Below are positions 47,716 to 62,700 of a DNA stretch of 64,000 nt, one piece after another (position 1 is the stretch's first letter; each line of letters starts with the position of its first letter). The position numbers and the translations under genes are program-made. The notes under the pieces are model-generated. The model was not told where the DNA came from, searched no databases, and saw nothing but the letters and a program-made list of their open reading frames with translations. Source of the DNA: Telluria beijingensis (GTDB taxonomy: Bacteria > Pseudomonadota > Gammaproteobacteria > Burkholderiales > Burkholderiaceae_D); assembly GCF_030770395.1 (NCBI RefSeq), contig NZ_CP132480.1, positions 4,076,317-4,140,316 on the forward strand. The letters run 5' to 3'.

Positions 47716-50700
47716 ATGAAACAGCGTCGTTCGACCGCTTCCCCATCGATTAACTCTACCCAGGCAATTCATCGTCGCCGGCGCCTGCTGGCGCTCGAAC
47801 CGCGCATGCTGTTCGACGGGGTGGCATTGGTCGATCCGGCGGCGGAAGCGGCGCGGCCGGCCGATGCGCCGGCAGATACGTCGGCCGAATCGCAGGCCGA
47901 TCCGGCCCAGGCGCAGGTCTTGCCCGCAGTGGGCCGGAGCGGCGCCGATGCACGGTCGGACGGCGAGGCCGAGCCGATGCCGGCCCAGGACGAGGCGGTG
48001 ATGGCGGCGATCCAGGCCATGAATGCCGGATCGGCGCCGGAGACGGACGAGGCGGCGCAGGACGACGCCGGTACCGATGCGGCGGCGGAGGAATCGCTGG
48101 AGGATGTCGATGCCGGCGCGACCGACAGCGCGGACACCGCCGATGCCATCGACAGCGCCGACAGCGCCGACAGCGCCGACGACATCGACGCCGCCGCCAC
48201 CCCGCCCGCGGAAACGCCGGCACGGCCGCAGGCCGCGCCGTCTGCCGCCATGGCCAGCATGTCGGCGGCGCCCGCGTTCAGCGCCGCGCCGGGCGCCCAG
48301 CTGGGCCGCGAAGACAGCGACTTCGACTTCGGCACGATCTTCGACACCGATACGGGCGACGCGGGCCGCACCAGCCTGCTCACCGAGGGCATGACCTGGG
48401 ACGTCGAAGTGCGCGTCGTCAGCGGCGACGGCGTGATCAGCGACGGCAATGTGTCCGACCGCGAGATCAGCTCGCAGGGCGACCGCGACGGCGTCAACCG
48501 CTTCCTGGCCGGCCTCAAGTTCCGCCCTGGCGCCGACTGGAGCGGCGACGTGGCGATCCGCGTCACGGTCAGGAACTACGCCGACAGCAGCGTCGATCCG
48601 GTCACCCTGAATTTTTCCGTGAAAGTGCAGCCGGTGGCCGACCGGCCGGATACCGGTACGGTGTCCCAGCTGGCGCCAGTCGCCGAGGACGTGCGCGATG
48701 CGGCTGGCGCCGCGGTGGCGAGCCTGCTGCCGAACTTCAGCGATGCCGACGACGACGGCCTGGCCGGCATCGCGATCAGCGCCAATGCCGCCACCGCCGC
48801 CCAGGGCCGCTGGGAATACTCGACCGACGACGGCGCCAGCTGGCGCGCGGTGGGCACCGTGAGCCAGGGCTCGGCGCTGCTGCTCGACGCCACGGCCAGG
48901 CTGCGCTTCACGCCCGCCGCCGACTGGTTCGGCACCCCGGGCAGCCTGACCGTGCACGCGGTCGACGACAGCGGCGCGCGCAGCTTCACCAGCGGCGCCA
49001 CGCGCCAGACGGCATCCGTCACTGTCGGCAGCGACATCGACCGCGACGGCGCCAGCCTGGCCACCCGGGTCACGCCGGTCAACGACGTGCCGCAGACCGA
49101 AGACCTGGAGCTGGCGGTCGACAAGAACGGCAGCCTGGCGATCGCGCTGACGGCGTTCGACCCCGACCGCGGCACGAATTCCAGCACCGACGCCGCCTTG
49201 ACCAAGTTCGTGATCGTCGATATCGCCGGCCTGAATGGCACGCTGCGCATCGACGGCGGCGCCGTGGTCACGGCCGGCATGGAACTCACGACGGCGCAGG
49301 CGGCCAAGCTGCGCTTTACCCCGACCGCGAATTTCAGCGGCGCGGCCAGCTTCACCTTCCGCGCCGTCGATGCCGCCGGCGCCAGCAGCGAGACCAGCAC
49401 CGCCCATATCAGCGTGACGGCGCTCAACGAAGTGCCCACGGTGACCGTGCCCGGCCCGCTGGCGATCCAGGAAGACGCCGGCCCTGTCGCGCTGACCGGC
49501 ATCGTGGTCGCCGACCGCGACGGCGGCGACAACGTCGAGCAGGTGACCGTGACCGCCGCCCACGGCGTGCTGTCCCTGCTGGACAGCGCCGGCCTCGAGG
49601 TCAGCGGCGACGGCAGCGCCCGCGTGGTCCTGCGCGGCACGCTGGACCAGCTCAACGCGGCCCTGGCCGGCCTGTTGTATACCGCCGATGCCGACTACCA
49701 TGGCAGCGACACGATCCGGGTCACCATCGACGACCTGGGCAACTCCGGTCCGGCCCCGGCCAGCGCCAGCGACACGATCGCCGTCACCATCGCTCCGGTG
49801 GCCGACGCGCCGGTTACCGGCGAAGCCAACCTGGCGCCGGTGCAGGAAGACACCCTCGATCCGCCCGGCGCGACGGTCGCCGAGCTGCTGGACGGCTTCA
49901 CGGACGCCGACGGCGACCTGCTGGCCGGGATCGCGATCAGCTTCGACGGCAGCCAGCCGGGCCAGGGCCAGTGGCAGTATTCGGTCGACAGCGGCGCCAG
50001 CTGGCTGGCGGTCGGCAATGTGGCGCGCGGCGCCGCGCTGGCGCTCGATACCCGCGCCTTGCTGCGCTTCGTGCCGGGCCCGGACTTCAACGGCCGCCCC
50101 GGCAGCCTGACGGTCCACGCGATCGACGCCAGCGGCGTGCGCACGTTCAGCAGCGACGGCCAGCGCGTGACGCTGGCGGTGGCGCCCGCGGCCGACATCG
50201 ACGCCGTCGGCGCCGAACTGGGCACGATCATTACGCCCGATGCCGACGGCCTGCTGGTCGCGATCGACCGCAGCCTGCGCGTGCGCGAAGGCGACAGCGC
50301 GGTGCTGACCTCGAACGTCCTGAGCATCACCAGCCGCGATGCCGGTCCGGCCGACATCGTGTACACGATCCTGGCCGACGGCACCCAGCTCGATGCCGGC
50401 CAGCTGCGCCTGGGCGGCGTGCTGCTGCGCGCCGGCGACACCTTCACCCAGGCCGACATCGACGCCGGCCGCATCCGCTATACCCACGACGGCCGCGAGC
50501 CGGGCACCCAGGGCGTGGCCTACAGCGTCAGCGACGGCATCTCCACCGAGCAGCGCACGCTGGCGATCCGCGTCACGCCGGTCAACGACGATCCGGTGCT
50601 GTACGTGCCGGGCGACAGCGTGGGCGGCGGCGCGCCGCTGCAGGCCCATGTGGCGCAGCGCGGCGGCGAATTCACCTTCTCGCAGGATGCGATCCGCGTT

Positions 50701-53700
50701 GTCGATCCGGACAATACCGACGAGCAGCTCGTGTTCCGCATCGAGAGCCTGCCGGCGCACGGCACCCTGACCCTGGACGGGGCGGCGGTGCTGCCCGGCG
50801 TGGTGTTCAACTACGCCGACCTGGGCAAGCTGGTGTACACCCACGACGGCAAGGGCGCGAGCAGCGACAGCTTCCGCGTGACCCTGCGCGACGGCGCCGG
50901 CGGCAGCGCCAACGACGGCGCGGCCGCCACCATCAACCTCACCATCGGCAACGCCAACCACGCGCCGATCGGCATCGGCGACCTGGGCCTGGTGATCAAC
51001 GAAGATCCGGACAGCTACGGACAACAGGCCAACAACGGCAGCGCGATCCGCGACCTGGCCGGCTACCTGCTGCTCGACGTCGACCAGGGCGCCAGCGTGG
51101 GCGGCATCGCCATCGTCGGCAATACCGCCGACGCCCAGGCCCAGGGGCGCTGGGAATACCGCAGCCCGGACGGCCAGTGGGCCGCGATCGGCCAGGTGAA
51201 CGACCATGGCGCGGCGCTGGTGCTGGCGGCCGATACCCTGGTGCGCTTCGTCCCGGTGGCCAACTACCATGGCGAGCCGGCCGCCCTGCAGGTGCGGGTG
51301 CTGGACAATACCTATGCCGGCGCGGTCTCCGGCACCGCCGGCGGCGAGCAGCGGATCACGCTGGACACATCAAGTGGCCAGCGCGGCGGCAGCAGCGCGA
51401 TCTCGGATAATCTCAACCGCCTGGGCGTGAGCGTGGTGGCGGTCAACGACGATCCGATCCTGGTCGCCAACAAGGGCCTCGAGGTCGCGGCCCCGGGCCA
51501 GACCGTCACCATCGGCAGCGGGCAGCTGAGCGCCGTCGATCCCGAGGGCGACACCATCACCTACGTGGTCGAGACCGCGCCGGCGCGCGGCGTGCTGCTG
51601 CTGGACGGGAAGCCGATCGGGAAGGGCGACAGCTTCACCCAGCAGGACATCGGCAGCGGCCGCCTGGCATACCGCAATATCGACGGCGCCGAAGACAGCT
51701 TCAGCGTCACGGTCCGCGACGGCAAGTACAACGCGGTGCTGGAGCGTCCGGGCGGCATCTACGCCGGCGACGCCCTGCAGGTCATCGAGGTGCCGGTGGT
51801 GGTCGGCCCGGTCGACGGCGGCGACGGCCCCGGCATGGTGGCGCGCGACGACGTGCTGGTCACGCGCCAGGATACGCCGATCGCGGCCAACCCCGCCGCC
51901 AACGACGGCGGCGTCGGCGCGCTCACCATCATCGGGGTCGGCGGCGCCGTGAATGGCACGGTCGCGCTGGACGGCGGCCTGGTGCGCTTCACGCCGGCGG
52001 CAGGCTTCAGCGGCACCGGCTATTACGACTACACCGTGCGCGACGAGGCGGGCAATACCGCCAGCGCCCGGGTCACGGTCTACGTGATCGCCAACAACGA
52101 GGCGCCGACCCTGGCGCAGGCCCCGCTCCAGCTCGACGAAGGCGCGGTGGCGACCATCACCGCCGATCACCTGGATGCGCGCGACCGCGACAACACGCCG
52201 TCGCAACTGACCTATACCCTGGCCGCGCTGGCCGGGCTGACCAATGGCGCGCTGTACTACGACGCCGGCGGCACCCCGACCGCCCTCGGCAACGGCGCGC
52301 GCCGGCTGCACGCGGGCGACAGCTTCACCCAGCAGGACGTGCTCGACGGCCGCATCAAGTTCGTGCACGACGGCGGCGAGGATTTCATTTCCAGCTTCAC
52401 CTTCCGCCTGACCGACGGCGCGGCGCGCCTGAACCAGGAATTCACCTTCGACATCGACGTCAACCCGCTCAACGACCGCCCGGACATCGCCGGCGGCACC
52501 GTCAACGTGCCCAAGGGCGGCAGCGTGGTGATCGACAGCGCGGTGCTGGGGGCGAGCGACGTCGACGGCGTCGGCAGCGACAAGTCGACCGGCCATGCGG
52601 CGCCCGACACCCTGAGCTTCCGCATCGACGGCATGCCGCTCCACGGCGAATTGCGCATGGCAGTGGAAGGCCGGGTCTACGACGCGGCCGACGCCACCAG
52701 CTGGCGCGTGGTCGATACCGACACCGTGATCGGCGCCGCCGACCTGGCGCGCGGCCTGCACTACGTGCACAAGGGCGACGGCACCGCGGCCGACAGCATC
52801 GGCTTCATCGTCACCGACGATAGCGGCGCCGACAACAGCAGCAATAGCGCGCCGGTCACGATCCGCATCGTGCCGGTGAACGCCTATCCCGAGATCGTGG
52901 TCGATACCGGCCTGGTGCTGGAATGGGATGGCGACACCGTGGCCGGCAATGGCAAGGCGCTGTATGAAGGCGAAGGGAAGACGCTCGAGGTGCGCGACCT
53001 GCTCGGCGACGGCGACCTCTCCAAATTGACCGACCTGCTGGGCATGGACCCCGACAACAGCCCGACCCAGGTCCAGTTCCGCATCACCGAGGGCGTGCGC
53101 TACGGCGAGCTGACCCGCGACGGCCAGTTGCTGGGCGTGGGCAGCGCCTTTACGGTGCAAGACCTGATCGATGGCCTGATCCGCTACGAACACGACGGAC
53201 TGGAAACGCCGGTGGCGACCGGCGCCGGCGTGCACTCCGACTTCTTCGCCTATGTGCTGTCGGACGGCAGTGGCGGCAATGGCGACGATGGCGTGACCGA
53301 TCCGGACCGGGTCGAGCCGCCGGGCCGCTTCAATATCGACATCATGCAGGTCAACGATACGCCGACCGTGTCGGTGCCGGGCGCCCGCATTGGCGCCGAG
53401 GACAAGCCGCTGGCGGTCCCCGGCATCGTCGTGGTCGATCCCGACAGCCGGCGCCGCGACGGCAGCATCGATCCCGACCATGGCCCGCTGAAGGTCACGC
53501 TGAGCGTCGGCCACGGCAGCCTGACCTTGAGCGGCGCCGGCGGCCTGTCGATCGCCGGCAACGGCGGCGCCAGCGTGGTGCTGACCGGCACCCAGGGCGA
53601 GATCAATGCCGCCCTCGCGACCCTGGTCTACCAGGGCGACCGCGACTACAACGGCCTCGATCGCATCGAGGTGCTGGTCGACGACCAGGGAAACAATGGC

Positions 53701-56700
53701 GTCGATCCCGACCTGCCCGGCGTGCCGGGCGAGGGCGACGGCAGCACCGACACCAACGAGACCGTGCGCGCCAGCATCGACATCCGGCTGCAACCGGTCG
53801 ACGACGCGCCCGCGCATGCGCTGCCGGGCCGGCAGGCGCTCGACGAAGACACGAGCCTCGTGTTTGGCGCCGCCCACGGCAATGCGATCGTGGTGTCGGA
53901 CGTCGACGCCAACGAGACGCCCGGCGCGCAGCTGGTCACCACGGTCAGCGTCGGCCACGGCACCCTGACCGTCAGTGCCGGCCATGGCAGCATCGTTGCC
54001 AATGGCACGGAGTCGGTGACGATCCGGGGCACCCTGGACCAGATCAACGCCGCGCTGGAGGGCATGGTGTATCGCCCGGACGCCGACTACAACGGCGCCG
54101 ATACGCTCACCATCGTGACGAACGACCGCGGCAACACCGGCCTGGGCGGCCCGCTGTCCTCCAGCGGCACCGTCGCGCTGGCGATCGCGCCGGTCAACGA
54201 TGCACCGATCACCGAAGACCAGGCGTTCACAGTGGCCGAAGACGGCCGGTTGACCTTCAGCCTGGAGTCGCGCGAGGCCGACTCCGGGCAGGAAGGCGAC
54301 GGCGACGCCGACGTCGACCGCTACCGCATCGTCAGCCTGCCGCAGCACGGCGTGCTGCGGGCCAGCGACGGCACCGTCATCACCGGTCCGACCGTCATCA
54401 CGCTGGCCCAGGCCACCGGCATGACCTTCACGCCGGACGCCGACTTCAACAGCAGCAAGGGCGGCGTCGCCTTCCAGTTCACCGCGCTCGACAGCGCCAA
54501 CGTGGAAAGCGAGATCGCGACCGTGACCATCGCGGTGACCGCGGTCAACGACGCCCCCGAGATCGCGGGCGGCGGCGACACCGTTGCCTACACCGAAGGC
54601 CTGGGCGCCGGCGTGGCAGGCAGCCCGGTGCGGCTGGACGGCAATGGCGACGCCACATTGGTGCGCGACGTCGAACTGACCGTCACCGGCGAAGACGACT
54701 TCGCCGGCAGCAGCCTCACGGTGGCGCGCCAGGGCGGCGCGGTCGCCAGCGACCGCTTCGGCATCGATACCGCCTTCGGCGGCGACGGCAAGTCGGTCGC
54801 GCTCAATGGCAGCGTGGTGTCGGTCGATGGCCGCGCCGTGGCCACGCTGGGTGGGGGCAATGGCAGCCTGGTAGTGACCTTCAATGCCGGCGCCACCCGG
54901 GGCGACGTCGACGCGCTGATGAAGCGCATCACCTTCAGCAGCGTGTCCGACAGCCTGCAGGGCAGGATCCAGGTCGACGTCACCTTCAACGACGGCAATG
55001 CCGGCACGCCGCCGGCGCAAGGAGCAGGCGGCGCGCTCACCGATACCCTGACGTTCAACGTCGACGTGACGGGCACCAACGATGCGCCAGGCGCCACCGC
55101 GGGCCAGCTCGCCCCGGTGGACGAGGATGCCGGCGCAGTCGGGATGGATTACAACGCGGGCAACCTGCCCGCGGCGACCGGCGCCACCGTCGGCAGCCTG
55201 TTCGGCAGCCGCTTTACCGATCCCGACGCCCCGAACGGCGCCACGCCGGCCGGCATCGCGATCGTCGCCAACGCGTCCACGCCGGACCAGGGCCGCTGGC
55301 AGTTCTCGCTCGACGGCGGCCAGACCTGGCACGACGTGCCGCGCAGCGGCCTGGGTGAATCGAGCGCGCTGGTGCTGGAGAGCACCGACCGCCTGCGCTT
55401 CCATCCGGACCAGGCCAACTACAACGGCGCCGTGGGTTCGCTCGGCGTGCGCCTGTCGGACGGCACCGGCCTGGAGCGCAGCACCTCGAACGCCGACCTG
55501 AAGGCGCTGGCCACCGGCAGCACCGACGGCTGGTCGAACCGCACCACGCTCGGCACCAGCGTGCGGGCGGTCAACGACGGACCGGTGATCCGCGACCTCG
55601 ATGGCGACCACGTGGTCTTCATCGAAGCGGTGGGCGTCAATATCGCCGGCTCGGCGGTCCTGCTGGACAACGCCACCGACGGCAAGCTGCGCGCCAGCCT
55701 GTATGACGTGGAACTGACCGACCGCCTGGAAGCCACGTTTGCCGGCGCCACGCTGACGGTGCAGAACCACGGCACGGCCGACCTGAACGATTTCTTCGTG
55801 GTCCAGAACGGCGTCAACGGCATCTCGACCAGCGGCGGCTCGACCCAGCCCGGCCCCGACGTCAAGCTGTTCAACAACGGCTCGGCGATCCGCTACAACG
55901 GCGTGCACGTCGCCACCATCAGCGACAACAGCGCGGCCAGCGGCCGCCTGGTGCTGACCTTCACCGCCGACGCCACCGGGGAGGCGGTCAATGCCATCCT
56001 GCAGAACCTGGCCTACTCGAACGACAACGATGCGCTCGAACAGCAGCGCAAGACGATCGACGTCACTTTCTCCGACGGCAATGGCGGCGCCCAGGGCAGC
56101 GGCGGTCCGCTGTCCACAACGGCCCAGGTGCTGATCGACCTCAAGCCGAGCAATGACGCGCCGTCGTTCACGACCGGCGCCACCATCGCGACGCAGGAGG
56201 ATGTGGCCGCGAGCGAGCGCACCCTCGATTCCCTGCTGGGACAAAATTTCCGCGACCCGGACGGCGTCGCGGGCAACTTCGCCGGCGTGGCCATCGCCGG
56301 TTTCGACAATGCCGGCATCGGCGACTGGCAGGTCAGGCTGGGCGGCGAATGGGTCGACCTGGCCGAGCTGGCGCCGCAGGGCTTCACGGCCGCCAATGCG
56401 CTGCTGCTGTCGAAGGCGACCGAGGTGCGCTTCGTCGCCGACGAGCATGCCAACACCGATGGCAGCGCCAGGCCGGCACTGACCGTGTACGCGGTCGAGA
56501 ACCTGATCCCGATTGGCGCCGCGGTCGACAACGCACCGGCGCTGACGTTCAGCACCACCAGGGATGCGCTGCAGACCGTGGACACCACGGGCGACACGCT
56601 CGAATCGCGGGTGTCGAACAGCGCCGTCACGGTCGACGTGGCGATTGCCGCGCGCAACGATGCCCCGCTGCTGCCCACCAGCGGTGGCCGCAACAGCGCC

Positions 56701-59700
56701 TTCAATGGCGAGATCGAGGAATCGGCGGTCGCCGGCATCGGCACCGAGGCCCAGCAACTGGTGAGCAACGCCTGGCTGGAAGACCTCGACCTGGCGACCA
56801 CCGGCCGCCTGGGCGACGCGGTATTCGGCGCCGGCCGCATCACGGTGAACCTCGACGGCGGCGTGACCGCCGACAGGCTGAGCCTCGCGGGCACGCCCGC
56901 CGGCGTGGCCGGCGTCAGCGGCGGCGTCGACGGCGCCCCGCTGGTCATCACCCTGGCGCAATCGGCTACGCTGGACCAGGTCAACCGCGTGCTCGAGGCG
57001 ATCCGCTACGAGCATACCGGCGACACGCCGCCAAGCGGCACGCGCAATTTCACCATTACCGTCAGCGACGGCAACAACCAGCAGGCCGGCGGCAATGCGG
57101 GCGGGCCGGACCCGCTGACGGCGAGCATCGGCGGCGCGATCACCATCGTCCAGGCCAACGACCCGCCGCTGGTCGACCTCAACGGCAACGGCGCGGGAGA
57201 GAACCATGCGGTGACCTGGATCGAGGCCGCCAACGGCCCGCACCAGTCGCTGGCCATCGTGCCCGATGCGGTGCTGGCGGACACCGACAACGCCAACCTT
57301 GTGCGGGTGACCTTCACCATCGCCGGTGTCCTCGACGGCAACCGCGAAGTGCTGACCATCGGCGGCCACGAGATCGCGCTGGGCACCGACGTCGTCGGCC
57401 TCGAAGTCGGCGGCCTGAAGCTGGATTACGACAGCGCCACGGGCACCGTGCGCTTCGTCCCGCTCGATGGCGCCACCGTCTCGCTGGACAGCGTGCAGGC
57501 GCTATTGAAAGGCATCACCTACAACAACCTGAGCGAGGATCCGAGCGCCGGCACGCGCACGGTCGCCATCGAGGTGGTCGACGCCGGCATGGACGACAAT
57601 GGCGTCGACAGCCCTGCCAATAATCTGCTGCCGAGCAACCGCGCAACCGTGTCGATCGGCGTGACGCCGGTCAACGACCAGCCGCGCCTGTCGGGCCTGG
57701 ACAACGTCAGCTTCCATGAAAACCGGATCCAGGCCACGCCGGCCTGGCTCGACCGCGACATCACGCTGGTCGACCCCGACAACGTCGACTATGCCGGCGC
57801 CACCCTGACGGTATCGGGCCTGGCGGCCGGCGACCGCGTGTCGCTGCCGGCGTGGAGCGCCGACATGGATCCCGCGGCCAACCCTGGCGCCGTCGTCCTG
57901 CGCGGCACGACGATCCTGCATTCGGACGGCGCGGCCTGGATCGAGGTCGGCACGGCCAGCGGCGGCAACGGCGCCAACCTGGTGCTGGCGCTGAACGCCA
58001 GCGCCGACGCCGCGATCGCCGAACGCATCCTGGAACACCTCACTTTCGCCGTGAACACCGATGCGCCGCAAGCCACGCGCACGCTGACCTATACGGTGAA
58101 CGACGGCGCCGGCGGCCCCGCGGCGGCCGGCGTCGCCTCGCTCGAGGTGACGGTCATTCGCGACAACGACGCGCCGACCATGAGCGCGACCAGCATCGGC
58201 GGCGCCTACACCGAAGGCGGCTCCGCGCTGTTCCTGGTTGGCGGCACGATCCTGGTCGCCGATGCCGACATCGGCAACGGCAAGCTGACCGGCGGTTCGC
58301 TGACCGTGCACCTGGACCGCTACGTGGCCGGCGACAGCCTGGCGATTGCCCACCAGGGCAATGGCAATGGCCAGATCGGCGCCGCCGGCGGCGTGCTCCG
58401 CTACGGCAACGTCGTGGTCGGCAGCTACAGCGGCGGCGCGGCGGGCGACCTGGTGGTGACCCTGAACGACAAGGCGACGCCGGCCACGGTGAAGGCCTTG
58501 CTGGCCCGCCTGACTTACTCCAGCAGCTCGGACGACCCGAGCGTCGGCGTGGATGCGTTGACCCGTGGCCTGGGCATCACGCTCAGCGACGGCGGCAACC
58601 TGTCGGATCCGGGCGCCGACGTGCGCGGCCCGCTGTTCGCCGTGCTGGAGGGCACGATCGCGGTGCGGGCGACGGCGGATGCGCCGACCATCTCGGCCGG
58701 CAATGCCAGCTTTACCGAGAACGGCGGCGCGGTCGCGCTGTCGCCGCAGTTGACGCTGGCGGACAAGGACGACACCCATGCCAGCGGCGCCACGGTGCGC
58801 ATCTCGGGCGGCCTGCAGGCGGCCTGGGACCGCCTGGTCCTGGCCGGCGCGGTGGCGGGCGAGACCATCGCCGGCACCGCCATCACCTTCGGCGGCTACG
58901 ATGCCGCCAGCGGCACCCTGACCCTGACTGGCGTGGATACCCTGGCCAACTACGAGGCGGTGCTGCGCCAGGTCGGCTTCGACAACCTGAGCGAAGACCC
59001 GACCGGCGCCAACGCCAGCGCGACCCGCACCATCACCTGGAGCGTGGCCGATGCCGACGCCGCCGACATCGGCGCGGCGACCGGCGTGGCAACCAGCACC
59101 GTTACCCTGGATCCGGTCAACGACGGACCGACCCTGGGCCTGGACGCGACCGGCGACGTCCGCCACGTGCAGGGCGGCGCGGCGGTCGTCATCGACGCCG
59201 ACGCTACCCTGGGCGACCTGGAACTGGATGCGCGCGACAACTGGTCGGGCGCGACCTTGACCATCGCGCGCGCCGACGGCGCATCCGGCGACGACCGCTT
59301 CGGCGCCAGCGGCGCGCTGGCCTTGATGGACGGTCGCGTGCTGGTGGATGGCGCCGACATCGGCGCCTATACCCAGTCGGGCGGCCGCCTGGCGATCGCC
59401 TTCGGCGCCGGCGCCACCAGCGAGGCGGTCACCGCCGCGCTGCGCGGCATCACCTACGCCAACACCCAGGTGACGCCGGGCGCGCTGGCCTATGACCGGG
59501 TGGTGCTGCGGGTGACGGTCGACGACCGGAACAGCAACACCGGTCCCGGCCAGCAGCAGGGCGCGGGCGGCAATTTGACCGCTTCCAGCGACATCACGCT
59601 GCACATCAACCGCCTGCCGGTCGCCGGCGCCGGCAACGGCCAGGTGAGCGAAGGCATCGCCACCAGCGACACCAGCACCGTGGAAGGCGACGTCATCGCC

Positions 59701-62700
59701 GATGCGGACGACAGCGACGACGATGCGCTGACGGTCGCGGGCGTGGCGGCGGGCAGCGGCACGCCGCTGGGCGCCAACCTCGGCACGGACGTCGCGGGCA
59801 GCTACGGCAGCCTGCGCATGGACGCCGATGGCGCCTATGTCTACACCCTGGACAACACCCTGGACGGCGTGCAGGCGCTGGCCGTCGGCGAGCAGCTCAG
59901 CGAGGTGTTCACCTATACGGTGAGCGATGGCCGCGGCGGCGTGGTGAGCGCGACCCTGACGGTCGTCATCACCGGCACCAACGACGCGCCGCTGGTGACG
60001 ACCGCCGACCTGGCCGGCAGCATCGCCGAGCCGGTCGTGGCCGAAGGCGTGCTGCAGGACAGCGGCGACATCGGCTTCTCCGACGTCGACCTGAGCGACA
60101 CGCACACCGTCAGCGTCGCGCCACAGGGCGACCCGCTGGGCAGCCTGGTGGCCACCGTAACCGACGACACCACCGGCAGCGGCAACGGCGGCGCCGTGCG
60201 CTGGACTTACTCCGTCGACGCCAACGCGATCGAGCACCTGGCCGCGGGCGAGACCCGGGTCGAGCGCTTCGACGTGACCATTGCCGACGGCAAGGGCGGC
60301 GTCGTCACGCGCACGGTCGAGATCACGATCAGCGGCAGCAACGACGCGCCGGTCCTGGTGGACACGGTGCGCGAAGTGACGCAACGCGAGGATGCCCCGG
60401 CGCCGGACGGCGCGGTCGGCACCCTGGTGTCGGACCTGATCGGCGCCGGCGGCAGCAGCGACGCCGACGGCAGCGCCGCGCCGCATGGCATCGCGCTGAC
60501 CGGCATGGACAGCAGCAAGGGAAGCTGGCTGGTGTCGTTCGACGACGGCGCCAGCTGGGATGTGCTGGGCAAGGTGGGCGAAGATGCAGCGCTGCTGCTC
60601 GGCCCCGATGCGCGCCTGTACTTCCAGCCGCTGCCGGACGTGAACACGGCCGCCGGCGCACTGGCGGCGGGCCTCACCTTCCGCGCCTGGGACCGCAGCA
60701 GCGGCCAGCAGGGCGACACGGTCGCCATCGGCACCCCGGGCGGCAACAGCGCCTTCTCGGGCGCCAGCGACACGGTGGCGCTGCGGATCGTGCCGGTCAA
60801 CGACGGGCCGGCGATCGTCGGCCTGGATGCGGTATCGGTCAATGCCTCGCCCGACAACCCCTACCTGCCCGAGCTGGGCCCGGTCGTGATCGATCCGGAC
60901 GTCACCTTCGGCGACCGCGAACTGGGCGTCGAGCGCGACGACTGGAACGGCGCCAGCCTGGTGCTGTCGCGCGCCAATGGCGCTTCCAGCGACGACCTGT
61001 TCGGCGCCCGCGCCGGCGGTCCGCTGGCGCTGGCCGACGGCATCGTCACGGTCGACGGCGTCGCGATCGGCAGCTATGTGAACGGCGACGGCAGCCTGTC
61101 GATCGCCTTCAACGACGCCGCCACGACCGAGCGCGTCAACCTGATGGCGCAGAACATCACCTATGCCAACGGCGCCACGCTGCCGGCCTACAGCAGCGTG
61201 ACCCTGGACTGGCGCCTGGTCGATGGCAACAGCAACGACGATGGCGGCGGCGTGGCAGGCGCCGGTCAGGACCAGGGCCAGGGCGGCAGCCTGCAGGCGC
61301 TGGCGCAGATCGTCATCTCGCTGAACCAGCCACCAGTCGCCGTCGCCGATACCGCGGAAGCGGTGGAAGCGGGCGGCGTCAGGAATGCCGGCGCCGGGAC
61401 CGACCCGAGCGGCAATGTGCTGACCAACGACACCGATCCTGACCACGGCGACACCAAGGCGGTGACCACGGCCGGCACCTTCCAGGGCCTCTACGGCACC
61501 CTGGAGCTGGCGGAAGACGGCAGCTACACCTATACCGTCGACAATGCGCTGCTGGCGGTCGAACGCCTGCGCCTGGCCGGCGACACGCTCACCGACAGCT
61601 TCGACTACACGATGCGCGACGCGGCCGGTCTCACCAGCTCGTCCACCCTGACGATCACCATCCGGGGCGCCAACGACGCGCCGGTGGCGGTGAACGACAC
61701 CGCCATCGCGGTGGAGGCGGGCGGCGTCGCCAACGGGACGGCCGGGGTGAACCCGACCGGCAATGTGCTGGCCAACGATACCGACGTCGACGCCGGCGAC
61801 AGCAAGACGGTGACCACCACCGGCGAACTGGCAGGCGCCTACGGCACATTGACCCTGAATGCCGACGGCAGCTACAGCTATGTGGTCGACAACGCCAATG
61901 CCGCGGTGCAGGCCTTGCGCACCGCCGGCGACACCCTGCTCGATACCATCAGCTACACGATGGTGGATGCGGCCGGGGCGACCAGCAGCGCGACCATCGC
62001 CATCACGATCCAGGGCGCCAACGATGCGCCGGTCGCCGTGAACGATACCGCCGAGGCGGTGGAAGCGGGCGATGGCGCCGGGGTCGACCCGACCGGCAAT
62101 GTGCTGGCCAACGATACCGACGTCGATGCCGGCGACAGCAAGACCGTCACCACCACCGGCGTGCTGGAAGGCGCTTACGGCAGCTTGAGCCTGAACGCCG
62201 ACGGCAGCTACAGCTACGAGGTCGACAACACGAACGCCGCGGTGCAGGCGCTGCGCACGTCCAGCGACACGCTGGTCGACACCATCGCCTACACGATGGT
62301 CGACAAGGCCGGCGCGACCAGCAGCGCGACCCTGACGATCACGATCCGCGGCGCCAACCATGCGCCGGTCGCCGTCAACGATACCGCCATCGCGGTGGAA
62401 GCGGGCGGCGTGGCCAACGGGACGGCCGGGGTGAACCCGACCGGCAATGTGCTGGCCAACGATACCGACGTCGATGCGGACGATACCAAGACCGTCACCA
62501 CGACCGGCGAACTGGCAGGCGCCTACGGCACGCTGACCCTGAACGCGGACGGCAGCTACAGCTATGTGGTCGACAATGCCAACGCCGCGGTGCAGGCGCT
62601 GCGCACGGCCAGCGACACCCTGGTCGACACCATCAGTTATACGATGGTCGATGCCGGCGGCGCCACCAGCAGCGCGACCTTGACCATCACGATCCAGGGC

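Noticed and set aside
47695..51270. Minus-strand open frame of 1,191 codons
   Set aside because: Opposite the adhesin N-terminal region; composition is that of an antisense shadow.
51370..57369. Minus-strand open frame of 1,999 codons opposite the adhesin
   Set aside because: Same cause: His/Arg/Asp/Gly-rich translation without start context or family features, opposite a confident gene.
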